This document shows positions 9,917-18,513 of a stretch of 64,000 nt of DNA, piece after piece. The notes under the pieces are model-generated. The model worked only from the letters and a program-made list of their open reading frames with translations. It did not search any database and was not told the DNA's origin. Position 1 is the first letter of the stretch. Each line of letters begins with the position of its first letter. The position numbers and the translations under genes are program-made. Origin of the DNA: an uncultured Pseudomonadota bacterium. GTDB taxonomy: Bacteria; Pseudomonadota; Alphaproteobacteria; Rs-D84. The DNA is taken from contig CAMOGA010000002.1 of the NCBI GenBank assembly GCA_946613885.1, positions 1 through 64,000 of the forward strand, written 5' to 3'.

Positions 9917-12430
9917 TTATCCAAACAATGATAATTGTGTTTTTTGTTCTGGTTCTTTAACGATTGGTTTTACATCAATTTTAGTATCTGTTTTTTGAAC
10001 AAAGTGTTTTTCATTTTGATTATTTTCTAAATTTAACAAAACATTTTCCGCGCGCGCCACGATTTTTTCCGGCATTCCGGCCATCTTGGCCACCGCAATT
10101 CCATAAGAACGATTTGCAACCCCCGGTATAATTTTATGCAAAAACACAATATCGTTATTATGTTCACGAACATCTATTGTCAAACAAGACACGTTATTTA
10201 AATTCTCGTCAGACACTAATCTGGTCAATTCATGATAATGCGTTGCAAACAACGTTCGAACACCCAAAACATTTATGTATTCTAATATTGCCTGAGCGAT
10301 GGCCATACCGTCAAATGTTGATGTCCCACGCCCTATTTCATCAAAAATTATAAAAGATTTCTTGGTTGCCCGATTTAATATATTTGCCGTCTCAACCATT
10401 TCCACCATAAAAGTCGATTGACCCGCCGCCAAATTGTCTGATGCCCCCACACGCGAAAACAATTGGTCGCAAATTCCAATCGTAGCAGCCGTTGCCGGCA
10501 CAAACGATCCAAGATGAGCCAACACAACCAAAATCGCATTCTGACGCAAATATGTGGATTTACCGGCCATGTTTGGACCTGTCAACAATGCAACAGGTTT
10601 TTCGTTTAAATTACAATCGTTTTTTACAAAATTATTTCCACTGTGACGCAAAACATGTTCAATCACAGGATGCCGCCCACCAACAATATCAAATTCGTTG
10701 TTATTTGTCATATTTGGACGCACCCAAGAATATAAATCTGCAACATCTGCCAAAGATAACCACACATCCATATCTGCAATTAAATCGGCAATATTCATCA
10801 AATCATCTGAAATCTCGCGAATATCCGAAATTAAACCGTCTATAATTTCCGCTTCGATTGCGGCAGATTTTTCAGATGCAGAACGTATATCGTTATCCAA
10901 ATCAATCAATTTTGACGTTGTAAAACGCATATTTCCAGCCATGGTTTGACGATGTATAAACCCAGATTCTGGATTCATCAAAACGTCTGCACGGGCAGAT
11001 GGAACCTCGATAAAATAACCTAAAATATTATTATATTTTATTTTTAGCGTATTAATCCCTGTCTGGCTTATATAAGTCGATTGTAAACCCGCAATTGTTT
11101 CAATTGCGCCGTTTGATAAATCACGCATATTATCCAGCGCACAATCAAAACCACGTTTGATAACATTTCCATCCCTAAAAAACGTTGGCAAATCATCATT
11201 TAATGCGTTTTTCAATTTGTATGTCAATGCATCATGTGTATCAATATTTGCAAATTGCGATGCCAATTTTTCATCTAATTTTTGACCAACAGTCTTAACA
11301 GAATCCAGAATCAATAAAAATTCGTACACATTACGCAAATCACGTGGTGTACCACGCCCAGACAACAATCTTGATATTGCACGATTAACGTCTGGTGTTT
11401 GTGATAATACCGATGAAATTTCTGCCATCAATGCATGATTAGTCAACAAATGCCCGATATGTGTTTGACGGGATAAAATCACATCCATATCACCAGACAA
11501 CGTTCGCAAATAAGAACGCAATTTTCGCGCACCAATTGCTGTTTTTGTTTTATCAATAACATCCAGCAAACAAACCCCACCTTCGTTCATCGGCGCATCT
11601 ATTTCCAAACTTTTCCACGTAGAAGAATCAATAACTAACTGCCGACCTGACTTGAACGAATAAGGCGCACGAAAAGACACGTTTGCGCCACGTTGCGTAT
11701 TAAACAAATACCCAGCCAGCAAACGTATTGCAGACACATCACAAACATTTTCAGATGGTGCATTTCCGCCAAAAACATGCGACACTATAACGTTTATATC
11801 CGAACGCAAATATAATTTTTCATATACTGGCGTAGTTTTATACATATCACGCAAAGTTTTTACCACGCTATTTTCTGCATCTTTTTCTGGATAAATAATT
11901 TCCGCAGGATTTATACGAATCATATCATCAATAATTGAATCTGTTTCCCCAATAAAAAATTCACCTGTGGAAATATCACATCCAGCCAAATCAAATTTTT
12001 CTGCAGATATTGGTACAATAGAAATTAAAAAATTAGAATTTTTTGGTGTTAATAAATTTTCATCTGTTAACGTTCCAGGTGTTAAGACACGAATAATCTT
12101 TCTTTCGATAAACTTATGTCCACGTTGTTTTGCCTGTTGCGGTGTTTCCATTTGTTCCACCAATGCGACCTTGAATCCGGCACGAACCAAACGTCCAAAA
12201 TAATTATCCGCCGCATGCCAAGGAATTCCACACATCGGCACATCGGCACCAAAACCATCTGTTCCACGATGTGTTAAAACCAAACTGAGCGTTTCACTGA
12301 TTGTTTTCGCATCTTCAAAAAACGCTTCATAAAAATCACCCAGACGAAACAATAACAACGCATCTGGGTTTTCAGATTTCATATCAACATACTGTTGCAT
12401 AACAGGCGAAAGTTTATTTTTTTCGGCCAT
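9917..12430 (-). CDS. mutS: DNA mismatch repair ATPase MutS
   Basis: MutS recognises mismatches and recruits MutL. The protein, about 837 residues from MAEKNKLSPVMQQY, has the mismatch-reading GDFYEAF (Phe-x-Glu) motif, connector and core domains, the Walker A loop GPNMAGKST and the Walker B/signature FDEIGRGTSTFDG. I chose the ATG at 12430 rather than 12445 because it begins 1 bp after the xseB stop and gives the family's normal N-terminus. The C-terminal tail is charged and degenerate. Confidence 0.97.
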   Translation of the reverse strand: MAEKNKLSPVMQQYVDMKSENPDALLLFRLGDFYEAFFEDAKTISETLSLVLTHRGTDGFGADVPMCGIPWHAADNYFGRLVRAGFKVALVEQMETPQQAKQRGHKFIERKIIRVLTPGTLTDENLLTPKNSNFLISIVPISAEKFDLAGCDISTGEFFIGETDSIIDDMIRINPAEIIYPEKDAENSVVKTLRDMYKTTPVYEKLYLRSDINVIVSHVFGGNAPSENVCDVSAIRLLAGYLFNTQRGANVSFRAPYSFKSGRQLVIDSSTWKSLEIDAPMNEGGVCLLDVIDKTKTAIGARKLRSYLRTLSGDMDVILSRQTHIGHLLTNHALMAEISSVLSQTPDVNRAISRLLSGRGTPRDLRNVYEFLLILDSVKTVGQKLDEKLASQFANIDTHDALTYKLKNALNDDLPTFFRDGNVIKRGFDCALDNMRDLSNGAIETIAGLQSTYISQTGINTLKIKYNNILGYFIEVPSARADVLMNPESGFIHRQTMAGNMRFTTSKLIDLDNDIRSASEKSAAIEAEIIDGLISDIREISDDLMNIADLIADMDVWLSLADVADLYSWVRPNMTNNNEFDIVGGRHPVIEHVLRHSGNNFVKNDCNLNEKPVALLTGPNMAGKSTYLRQNAILVVLAHLGSFVPATAATIGICDQLFSRVGASDNLAAGQSTFMVEMVETANILNRATKKSFIIFDEIGRGTSTFDGMAIAQAILEYINVLGVRTLFATHYHELTRLVSDENLNNVSCLTIDVREHNNDIVFLHKIIPGVANRSYGIAVAKMAGMPEKIVARAENVLLNLENNQNEKHFVQKTDTKIDVKPIVKEPEQKTQLSLFG

Positions 12431-12431
12431 T

Positions 12432-12635
12432 TTATTCACCAGCATTTGTGATTTTTAATGTTTCAATTTTTAATTCTGCTTCTTTTAACAATTGCTCACA
12501 ATATGCTTTTAACTTTATTCCCTGTTCATACGCAGCAACAGAATCGGCCAACGACATTTCGCCGCTTTCCATTTTTTTTACCAGTTCTGTCAATTGGTTA
12601 TACGCATCTTCAAAAGTTAATTTTTCGTTATCCAT
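12432..12635 (-). CDS. xseB: Exodeoxyribonuclease VII small subunit
   Basis: XseB is the small helical subunit of ExoVII, an ATP-independent single-strand nuclease. The protein (about 67 residues from MDNEKLTFEDAYNQL) matches the family pattern: FEDAYNQLTELVKKMESGEMSLADSVAAYEQG, cited by its ends, then a C-terminal helix. An upstream in-frame ATG exists at 12665 but overlaps infC; starts at 12635 or 12641 fit the family length. xseA is not in the window. It is coupled to mutS downstream. Confidence 0.9.
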   Translation of the reverse strand: MDNEKLTFEDAYNQLTELVKKMESGEMSLADSVAAYEQGIKLKAYCEQLLKEAELKIETLKITNAGE

Positions 12636-12648
12636 ATTCATCACCCAT

Positions 12649-13197
12649 CTATTTAGCCGGCGCAATTACAATTGATTTTGTTCTTTCGTCTGGTTTAGAT
12701 TTGGATTCTAACGTTCCACGTTCACCGATTAATTCAACAATACGCGCGAACAATTGTGGAATTGCATCACGACCACGTGCCAAAACCTTTTTGTTTCCGT
12801 GCGTCATAACCGCAATTTTAACCTTGTTGCCTTCATCTAAAAACTCAAAAACTTTTTTCAATTTGATATTCAAATCGTTTTCTTCAATAAAAGGTTTTAC
12901 CCAAACCTCTTTTAATTCGATTGTTTTTTGTTTTTTGCGTGCCTCATTTGCGCGTTTTTTCTGGTCATATTTGTATTTTCCGTAATCCATTATTTTGACC
13001 AAAACAGGCGTTGCATTGGCGTTTATTTCAACCAAATCCAATCCCATTTCTGCCGCCATATTCAAAGCGTTACGTGTTTCCATTGTTCCCAGATTTTGAC
13101 CATCATTACTGATAACCTGGACATTTTTTGCAAATATTTTTTCATTTATGCGTGGTCCCATATCACGGGCCTTGGCGTTATTATTATTTGGTTTAAT
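12649..13197 (-). CDS. infC: Translation initiation factor IF-3 (ATT start)
   Basis: IF-3 binds the 30S subunit and proofreads start codon and initiator tRNA selection. The first ATG (13161) would skip the conserved N-terminus. An in-frame ATT at 13197 sits 7 nt after a perfect AGGAG and gives a protein beginning (M)KPNNNNAKARDMGPRINEKI, about 182 residues. infC genes characteristically use rare AUU/AUA starts, which let IF-3 repress its own synthesis. The core includes the IF3 N and C domains (LDLVEINANATPVLVKIMDYGK; KVKIAVMTHGNK, both within limits). Here it is separated from rpmI-rplT (30387-30970), its usual neighbours. Confidence 0.93.
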   Translation of the reverse strand: MKPNNNNAKARDMGPRINEKIFAKNVQVISNDGQNLGTMETRNALNMAAEMGLDLVEINANATPVLVKIMDYGKYKYDQKKRANEARKKQKTIELKEVWVKPFIEENDLNIKLKKVFEFLDEGNKVKIAVMTHGNKKVLARGRDAIPQLFARIVELIGERGTLESKSKPDERTKSIVIAPAK

Positions 13198-13239
13198 TGT
13201 AATGCTCCTTTAATAACTCATGGGAATTATTAAATATTT

Positions 13240-13989
13240 TTAAGCATTTTTCAACAAATTTTGAACATGTTGTAATGCAGCCCACGCATCTTTTTTAGCA
13301 CTGGGTTTTAACATCAAATAATTTGGATGAAACATTGGGACAATCTTGTATCCTGCATCAGACACAATCTCGCTTCCATGTGCATCATTTAGTGATGTTT
13401 TTGCAAATTCTGTCGTAGCAATCGTACCAAACGTTATAACAACGCGCGGTGCCAGCATTTCAACAATTTTGTTAACAAACGGCAAAGACAAATCCAATTC
13501 TTCGCGAATCGGGCTGCGCCCACCAGGCGTTCTCCAAAACAACAATGGAATAATTGACACATTTTCACGCGACATACCAATCGCCGCCAACATTTTGTCT
13601 GTCATTTCCCCCGCCGAACCAGTTAATATTTTACCAGACAAATCGTCATCAGAACTGGGCAAATCTGTAATAATTACCAAACCATTTGGCTTTGTTGCGA
13701 TATTTGGCACAACAACGTTTGTTGCCCCAATTCGCAAAGGATGATTAAATTCACATATCATACGAATCAGTGAATCTACATCTGTTGGACGTTCAACCAT
13801 AGATTTTACAGTATCAATTGTGACTGGTGCCATTGCCGGTACAACAATATTTTTTTCATTATTTTGTTTTTGATTTACGAACAAATTTTGTTGAATTTTT
13901 GGCTTTTTTATATCGCATAACGCTGGGTTTTCTGTCAATTCCCAACGAACACCAGCCATAACCAAATCTTGCAATACACAATTTCCCAT
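13240..13989 (-). CDS. Degenerate family-4-like uracil-DNA glycosylase superfamily protein
   Basis: The 249-residue protein matches the UDG fold of alphaproteobacterial family-4 enzymes across LDKMLAAIG-like text (about 131-138), FWRTPGGRSP (151-160) and the C-terminal FHPNYL (220-225). Family-4 enzymes carry GEAPG-type motif A and four Cys ligands for a 4Fe-4S cluster. Here motif A reads ITDLPSSDDD (107-116), and by eye alignment the Cys before LK is His83 and the Cys after WRPPGNRTP is Ser168. It therefore probably lacks the cluster and may have altered or no glycosylase activity. It heads the operon with infC, xseB and mutS. A canonical ung lies at 62267. Confidence 0.75.
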   Translation of the reverse strand: MGNCVLQDLVMAGVRWELTENPALCDIKKPKIQQNLFVNQKQNNEKNIVVPAMAPVTIDTVKSMVERPTDVDSLIRMICEFNHPLRIGATNVVVPNIATKPNGLVIITDLPSSDDDLSGKILTGSAGEMTDKMLAAIGMSRENVSIIPLLFWRTPGGRSPIREELDLSLPFVNKIVEMLAPRVVITFGTIATTEFAKTSLNDAHGSEIVSDAGYKIVPMFHPNYLMLKPSAKKDAWAALQHVQNLLKNA

Positions 13990-13999
13990 GTTTTATTCC

Positions 14000-14028
14000 T
14001 TGATTTTGCGTAATTATTGTAGTATAAT
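14000..14028 (+). promoter_or_regulatory. Putative pal promoter
   Basis: TTGATT (14000-14005) and a consensus TATAAT (14023-14028) are separated by exactly 17 bp, 37 bp before the pal ATG. An AAGGGAG ribosome site follows. Confidence 0.65.
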
Positions 14029-14064
14029 AATGCCCGAGCAACAAAAACTCAAGGGAGTATTTTC

Positions 14065-14484
14065 ATGAAAATATTAAATTTTGCTTTGTTGGCGGGTACT
14101 GCTGGATTGCTGGCTGCGTGCGGTGGTTCTAGCGTTGTTGAACCTGCTGATTTGAACGATCAACGTGTTTTCTTTGCTTTTAATTCTGCGGAAATTTCCG
14201 AAGAAGCAAATGAAAATTTGTTGGGTCAATCTTTGTATATGAAAAATCACGAAGACGTAAAAATCCAAATTGCTGGTAATTGCGACGAACGTGGTTCAAC
14301 AGAATACAACTTGGCATTGGGCGCACGTCGTGCAAACGCTGCCAAAGAAGTATTGGTCAAAGATGGTATTGATGCGGCACGTATCTCTACAATCTCTTAC
14401 GGTAAAGAACGTCCATTGGTCAAAGGTACTGGTGAAGACGTTTGGAAATTCAACCGTAACGCAACGACCACTGTTAAAGAATAA
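14065..14484 (+). CDS. pal: Peptidoglycan-associated lipoprotein Pal
   Basis: Pal is an outer-membrane lipoprotein that binds peptidoglycan and works with Tol proteins in outer-membrane constriction. The 139-residue protein has a lipoprotein signal peptide with lipobox LLAAC (Cys19) and an OmpA-like domain (VFFAFNSAEIS, then NCDERGSTEYNLALGARRA, the peptidoglycan-binding segment). It is monocistronic between its own promoter and a bidirectional terminator; tolB and ybgF are not adjacent. Confidence 0.96.
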   Translation: MKILNFALLAGTAGLLAACGGSSVVEPADLNDQRVFFAFNSAEISEEANENLLGQSLYMKNHEDVKIQIAGNCDERGSTEYNLALGARRANAAKEVLVKDGIDAARISTISYGKERPLVKGTGEDVWKFNRNATTTVKE

Positions 14485-14506
14485 AAATAACTTTTGGTTA
14501 AAAAAA

Positions 14507-14526
14507 ATACCGGCAAATGCCGGTAT
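14507..14526. terminator. Bidirectional terminator between pal and parB
   Basis: ATACCGGCA-AA-TGCCGGTAT forms a 9-bp stem with A-tract and T-tract flanks, usable on both strands. It is nearly the same sequence as the accC/rpsO terminator at 8716. Confidence 0.85.
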
Positions 14527-14539
14527 TTTTCTTTACATT

Positions 14540-15415
14540 TTACTTCGATAATTTATTTATCAAATCTTCCATTTGAACACGATTAGAAAAAGAAATTATA
14601 AATTGCCCTGCCCCACCACGTTTTTCACGCAATTTAACCTCTGTATCTAATTTTGCAGATAATCTCGATTCGATTTTTTCAACGTATGCCACGTCCAGAT
14701 TTGATTGCGTAAAATTACGGCTGGTCTTAGAACGATTCGTTTTTTTAACCCTTTGTTGTGTTTCAGATACAGACAATTTATTGTTTATAATATCTTGCGC
14801 CAATTGTTCAGGATTTTCAGACACAGCGATTGTTCGCGCATGGGATGCAGAAATTTGCCCATCTTTTATTAATTCTTTGACTGATTCAGGTAAAGAATTA
14901 ATTCGCATTAAATTACGAATATAACTTTCTGATTTTCCAATCAATTTTGAAACATCAGTTAATGAATATTGACATTTTTCCATCAGATTTTTATAACCGT
15001 CTGCTTCTTCAATTGGATTCAAATTTTCACGTTGAACATTTTCTATTAATGCAATTTCCATTGCATTTTGGTCTGTTAATGTTTTAACCAATGCCGGAAT
15101 TTCGATTAATCCTGCAATTTGTGCGGCACGATAACGACGTTCACCTGCAACGATTTCATATAAATATGGCTTGTCTTTAACCGCGCGCAAAATTATAGGA
15201 ACCAAAACACCCTGCTCTTTAATAGATTTTGCCAAATCCTGCAATTCTGTTTCGTTAAATGTTTTGCGTGGCTGGTCAGGATTAGGACTAATTTGCACCA
15301 ATGGAATTGGTTTTACAACGACACGTTCAACACCGGTTAACACAGAAATATCGGGGATTTGCCCCATTTCTTGATTTAATTCTGCCAATCCTTTGCCTAA
15401 AAACTTAGAACTCAT
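14540..15415 (-). CDS. parB: Chromosome partitioning protein ParB
   Basis: ParB is a CTP-dependent clamp that loads at parS and spreads on DNA for origin segregation. The 291-residue protein contains the N-terminal ParB/Sulfiredoxin domain with the GERRYRAAQ motif (about 96-104) and ENVQRENLNPIEEA, the HTH region (SLTDVSKLIGKSESYIRNLM) and a C-terminal dimerisation region. Its ATG overlaps the parA stop (ATGA). Confidence 0.97.
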   Translation of the reverse strand: MSSKFLGKGLAELNQEMGQIPDISVLTGVERVVVKPIPLVQISPNPDQPRKTFNETELQDLAKSIKEQGVLVPIILRAVKDKPYLYEIVAGERRYRAAQIAGLIEIPALVKTLTDQNAMEIALIENVQRENLNPIEEADGYKNLMEKCQYSLTDVSKLIGKSESYIRNLMRINSLPESVKELIKDGQISASHARTIAVSENPEQLAQDIINNKLSVSETQQRVKKTNRSKTSRNFTQSNLDVAYVEKIESRLSAKLDTEVKLREKRGGAGQFIISFSNRVQMEDLINKLSK

Positions 15416-16191
15416 TTTATATCCTTTCTTTCCAATGCATTAACCACTTCTGTTGCAACCCGCAAATATGCCTGGGCCCCAGAAGATTTAAAATCATAAA
15501 ACAGCGCAGGTTTTCCATGACTAGGTGCCTCAGAAACCCGGACATTACGTGGAACAACCGTTTTAAATACTTTATCTCCAAATGTTTTTCTAACATCTTC
15601 TTCAACTGCACGTGTTAAGCCCAACTTTCTATCGTACATTGTTAAAACCATACCCAAAATATCTAAATCCGGATTCCATTTTTGCTGAATTGCGTGTATA
15701 GAAGACAACAATTGTTGAACACCCTCTAACGCAAAAAATTCGCACTGCAACGGTATAATAATATAATTAGATGCCGTCAGTGCGTTTATAGTCAACATTC
15801 CCAACGCAGGCGGACAATCAATTAAAATATAATCATAATTATCTGCAACGCTTTCCAACGCATCACGCAAACGATATTCACGTCTATCCAAATCTAACAT
15901 ATCCAATTCCGCGCCAGCCAATTTCGCAGACGCAGGCAACAAATGCATATTTGGCACCGCCGTTGTTAAAATATTTTCCATCACGGTTGCCGTCCCCATC
16001 AAAACACCATAAACACTCTGTTTATGATTTGCACGAACAAAGCCCAAACCGGTTCCGGCATTACCCTGTGAATCTAAATCAATCAACAAAACACGTTTTT
16101 TAATTGCCGCCAACGATGCAGCAATATTAACAGCAGTTGTTGTTTTTCCAACACCGCCTTTTTGATTTGCAAACGAGATTATTTTCGCCAT
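15412..16191 (-). CDS. parA: Chromosome partitioning ATPase ParA
   Basis: ParA is a deviant Walker ATPase that positions ParB-parS complexes on the nucleoid. The start at MAKIISFANQ (16191) is preferred over 16197 because of ribosome-site spacing. KGGVGKTT is the deviant Walker A (about 11-18), LIDLDSQGNAG is A', and LIDCPPALG is Walker B. The protein is about 259 residues. It is co-transcribed with parB and sits next to rsmG with a parS-like site between; mnmG, the common neighbour of rsmG, is absent. Confidence 0.97.
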   Translation of the reverse strand: MAKIISFANQKGGVGKTTTAVNIAASLAAIKKRVLLIDLDSQGNAGTGLGFVRANHKQSVYGVLMGTATVMENILTTAVPNMHLLPASAKLAGAELDMLDLDRREYRLRDALESVADNYDYILIDCPPALGMLTINALTASNYIIIPLQCEFFALEGVQQLLSSIHAIQQKWNPDLDILGMVLTMYDRKLGLTRAVEEDVRKTFGDKVFKTVVPRNVRVSEAPSHGKPALFYDFKSSGAQAYLRVATEVVNALERKDIK

Positions 16192-16285
16192 TTCCATATA
16201 TCCTTTTTACGCAAATCAGGATACAAGACAAAATTCAAAAGTCAACACAAATATTAAAATTGCGAAATTACAAAAACTTATACCT

Positions 16286-16301
16286 TGTTTCACATGAAAT
16301 A
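16286..16301. promoter_or_regulatory. parS: parS-like ParB binding site
   Basis: The 16-mer TGTTTCACATGAAATA differs at two positions from the widely conserved parS palindrome TGTTTCACGTGAAACA. It lies in the 115-bp gap between rsmG and parA, a typical parS position. The near-palindrome and location support function; no binding can be shown. Confidence 0.7.
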
Positions 16302-16306
16302 TTACA

Positions 16307-16867
16307 TTATTTTAAATTATATACACACACGATATACCCGTCACCTGTTTCAGATTTATACAGTTCATAATCAAATTTATATTTTGTTTTTGCCAGTGTA
16401 ATTTCGTTTTCAATATCCCGGCCTTTTAATAAAAAAAGCCGACATTTTGTTTTGTGTGTATAATCAAAAATTTTAACCAATGGAGCAAACGCACGCGCGG
16501 TAAAAACAATTTTGCCGGCATTTACCGGTGTTTTTGATAAAAAATTTTCAATTCTGTCGTTAACAATCGTTAAATTCGGCAAATCTAGTTTTTGTTTTAA
16601 TTCATTTAGGAAACTTGTCTTTTTACGAATCGATTCGATACAGACAACATCCCAACCCAAAATCGCCAACACAACCCCCGGAAATCCGGCCCCACTACCC
16701 AAATCTATAATCGTCACATCGTTTGGAATATATTTTGCCAATTGCGCGCTGTCCATGATATGTCTAGATTGAATATCGTTTAACGTACTGGGCGCAACCA
16801 GGTTCATTTTATTGGACCATTCTTTTAATATATTTTCATATTTAATAAATTTTTCTTTTGTTTTCAT
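16307..16867 (-). CDS. rsmG: 16S rRNA (guanine527-N7)-methyltransferase
   Basis: RsmG methylates G527 of 16S rRNA with SAM. The 186-residue protein starts with the family's WSNKMNLV-containing N-terminus and has the SAM loop IDLGSGAGFPGVVLAI (about 54-69). Within the coding region, around 16513-16535, is a palindrome CCGGTAAATGCCGG that resembles this genome's terminators; it encodes TPVNAG in frame. It is adjacent to parAB, a frequent origin-proximal arrangement, but mnmG is missing. Confidence 0.93.
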   Translation of the reverse strand: MKTKEKFIKYENILKEWSNKMNLVAPSTLNDIQSRHIMDSAQLAKYIPNDVTIIDLGSGAGFPGVVLAILGWDVVCIESIRKKTSFLNELKQKLDLPNLTIVNDRIENFLSKTPVNAGKIVFTARAFAPLVKIFDYTHKTKCRLFLLKGRDIENEITLAKTKYKFDYELYKSETGDGYIVCVYNLK

Positions 16868-16893
16868 AATATTTATTCTAACATACGAAAACC

Positions 16894-18513
16894 ATGAAAG
16901 AAATTAAAAAAAATTGCATTACTTCATTTTTAATATCAGCAATCGTATTGATTGCTGGTATAGGTCTTTATAAATTATTAGATTTTTCATATCAGCGTCT
17001 GGGACAAAACGAAGATATTATTGATACAGATTTTGGATTGTTTTTGGCATCACAACATGCGTTATATGTCAACGATTTTGATAATGCGTCAAAAATGATA
17101 CAGCGCGTAAAATCTGATAAAAAAATTGTTAATCAAACAAAAAACATTGCTAGTTTTTTCAATGGAAAATTACCAGAAAATGCTGATTCATTAAAAAATT
17201 CCAAAGAATTGGTGGACGGTATGATTTACGATGCATACCTGATACAAAAAGACGATTGGAAAAGTTTATATAATCGTCATGCCAAAGACGAAAGTATTTT
17301 GGCTGCACCGTTGCGTATATTTTCTGCAATTAATCAAAAAAGATATACAGAAACATTAAAATACATTGATTCAATGCAAACATCTGATTCGTGGAAATCT
17401 TTTGTTCGCGGACAAATCGCTGTATTAAGGGACGATATAGACACCGCAACCAAAGAATTTGCAAATGTGCATCCTGATTTTATGAATATTAATGATTATC
17501 TGTATCTGATGTCTTTTTATAAACATTATGACATGACGGCAGATATGGATATTCTGCGAAACGATTTTTTGGCAAAACCTGGTGGTATGTATGCATTTGA
17601 ATATCCTGATATTCCAGATTGGTCAACATATTCAGGATACAAAAATAATTTAGTATTCAGTATTATTCAAACGATATCACATACACAAATTATGCTGTAT
17701 ACAGATTTATCTTTGATGTTTTTGCGTTTTTCAGAAATCATTTCTGACGGTCAAAACACAGATGCGATAAATTATTATCTGGGACAATATTATTTTTATA
17801 ATTCTGGTGATTATGAAACCAGTTTTAACAAAATAAATAAACACAACCCGTTATATTTGTTTGGCCAATTAAAAATTGCCGAAAAAAATAACGACATGAA
17901 AACAATACAAAAAATCGCCAATGATAATCCATTGTTTGTACCGGCTTTTTTAACAACGGTTCACGAACACATAAAAAACGGAAATAAATCAGCGGCACTA
18001 CGATTAATTAATCGTGGTCTGAAACACAAACATTTATCAGATTTAGGCCGTATATATTTTTTAAAACAACGTGCACATACATACCTGATGTTTAAAAATC
18101 CGTCACGTGCACAACGCGATATATCTGAAATACAGGCAATCAGTGATGAAAAAACACCAGACGTAATATTCTTACAGGCACGAATTTGGGAACAACAAAA
18201 TAAAAACCTAAACGAAGCATATAATTATACCATGAATTTGATAAAAATAAATAAATCTGATGTTAACGCATGGGATTTATTAGGGTTAATTATTTACAAA
18301 CGCGAAGGTATTGAAAACGCGCTGGAAATATTGGAACATATCGGCGAAACATCAACAAACACTTCATCGATTTATGAACATCTGGGGGATTTATACGCAA
18401 TCAAAGGTGACAAAGAACGCGCATTACGTGCATATAATCACGCATTGGATTTATCTGATGATTGTTTGGTGGTTGTGCCACAAATACAGAAGAAAATAAG
18501 GAAACTAAAATGA
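16894..18513 (+). CDS. Membrane-anchored TPR protein of unknown function
   Basis: The 539-residue protein has one N-terminal transmembrane segment (about residues 9-27). It is followed by a long helical, TPR-like region; the clearest repeats are at the C-terminus (AWDLLGLIIYKREGIENALE and IYEHLGDLYAIKGDKERALR). This layout suggests a periplasmic scaffold, comparable to other single-pass TPR proteins, but no specific family is recognised. Its UGA stop overlaps the gpsA ATG by four bases, so the two are co-translated. The start lacks a clear ribosome site and is 26 bp from divergent rsmG. Confidence 0.75.
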   Translation: MKEIKKNCITSFLISAIVLIAGIGLYKLLDFSYQRLGQNEDIIDTDFGLFLASQHALYVNDFDNASKMIQRVKSDKKIVNQTKNIASFFNGKLPENADSLKNSKELVDGMIYDAYLIQKDDWKSLYNRHAKDESILAAPLRIFSAINQKRYTETLKYIDSMQTSDSWKSFVRGQIAVLRDDIDTATKEFANVHPDFMNINDYLYLMSFYKHYDMTADMDILRNDFLAKPGGMYAFEYPDIPDWSTYSGYKNNLVFSIIQTISHTQIMLYTDLSLMFLRFSEIISDGQNTDAINYYLGQYYFYNSGDYETSFNKINKHNPLYLFGQLKIAEKNNDMKTIQKIANDNPLFVPAFLTTVHEHIKNGNKSAALRLINRGLKHKHLSDLGRIYFLKQRAHTYLMFKNPSRAQRDISEIQAISDEKTPDVIFLQARIWEQQNKNLNEAYNYTMNLIKINKSDVNAWDLLGLIIYKREGIENALEILEHIGETSTNTSSIYEHLGDLYAIKGDKERALRAYNHALDLSDDCLVVVPQIQKKIRKLK

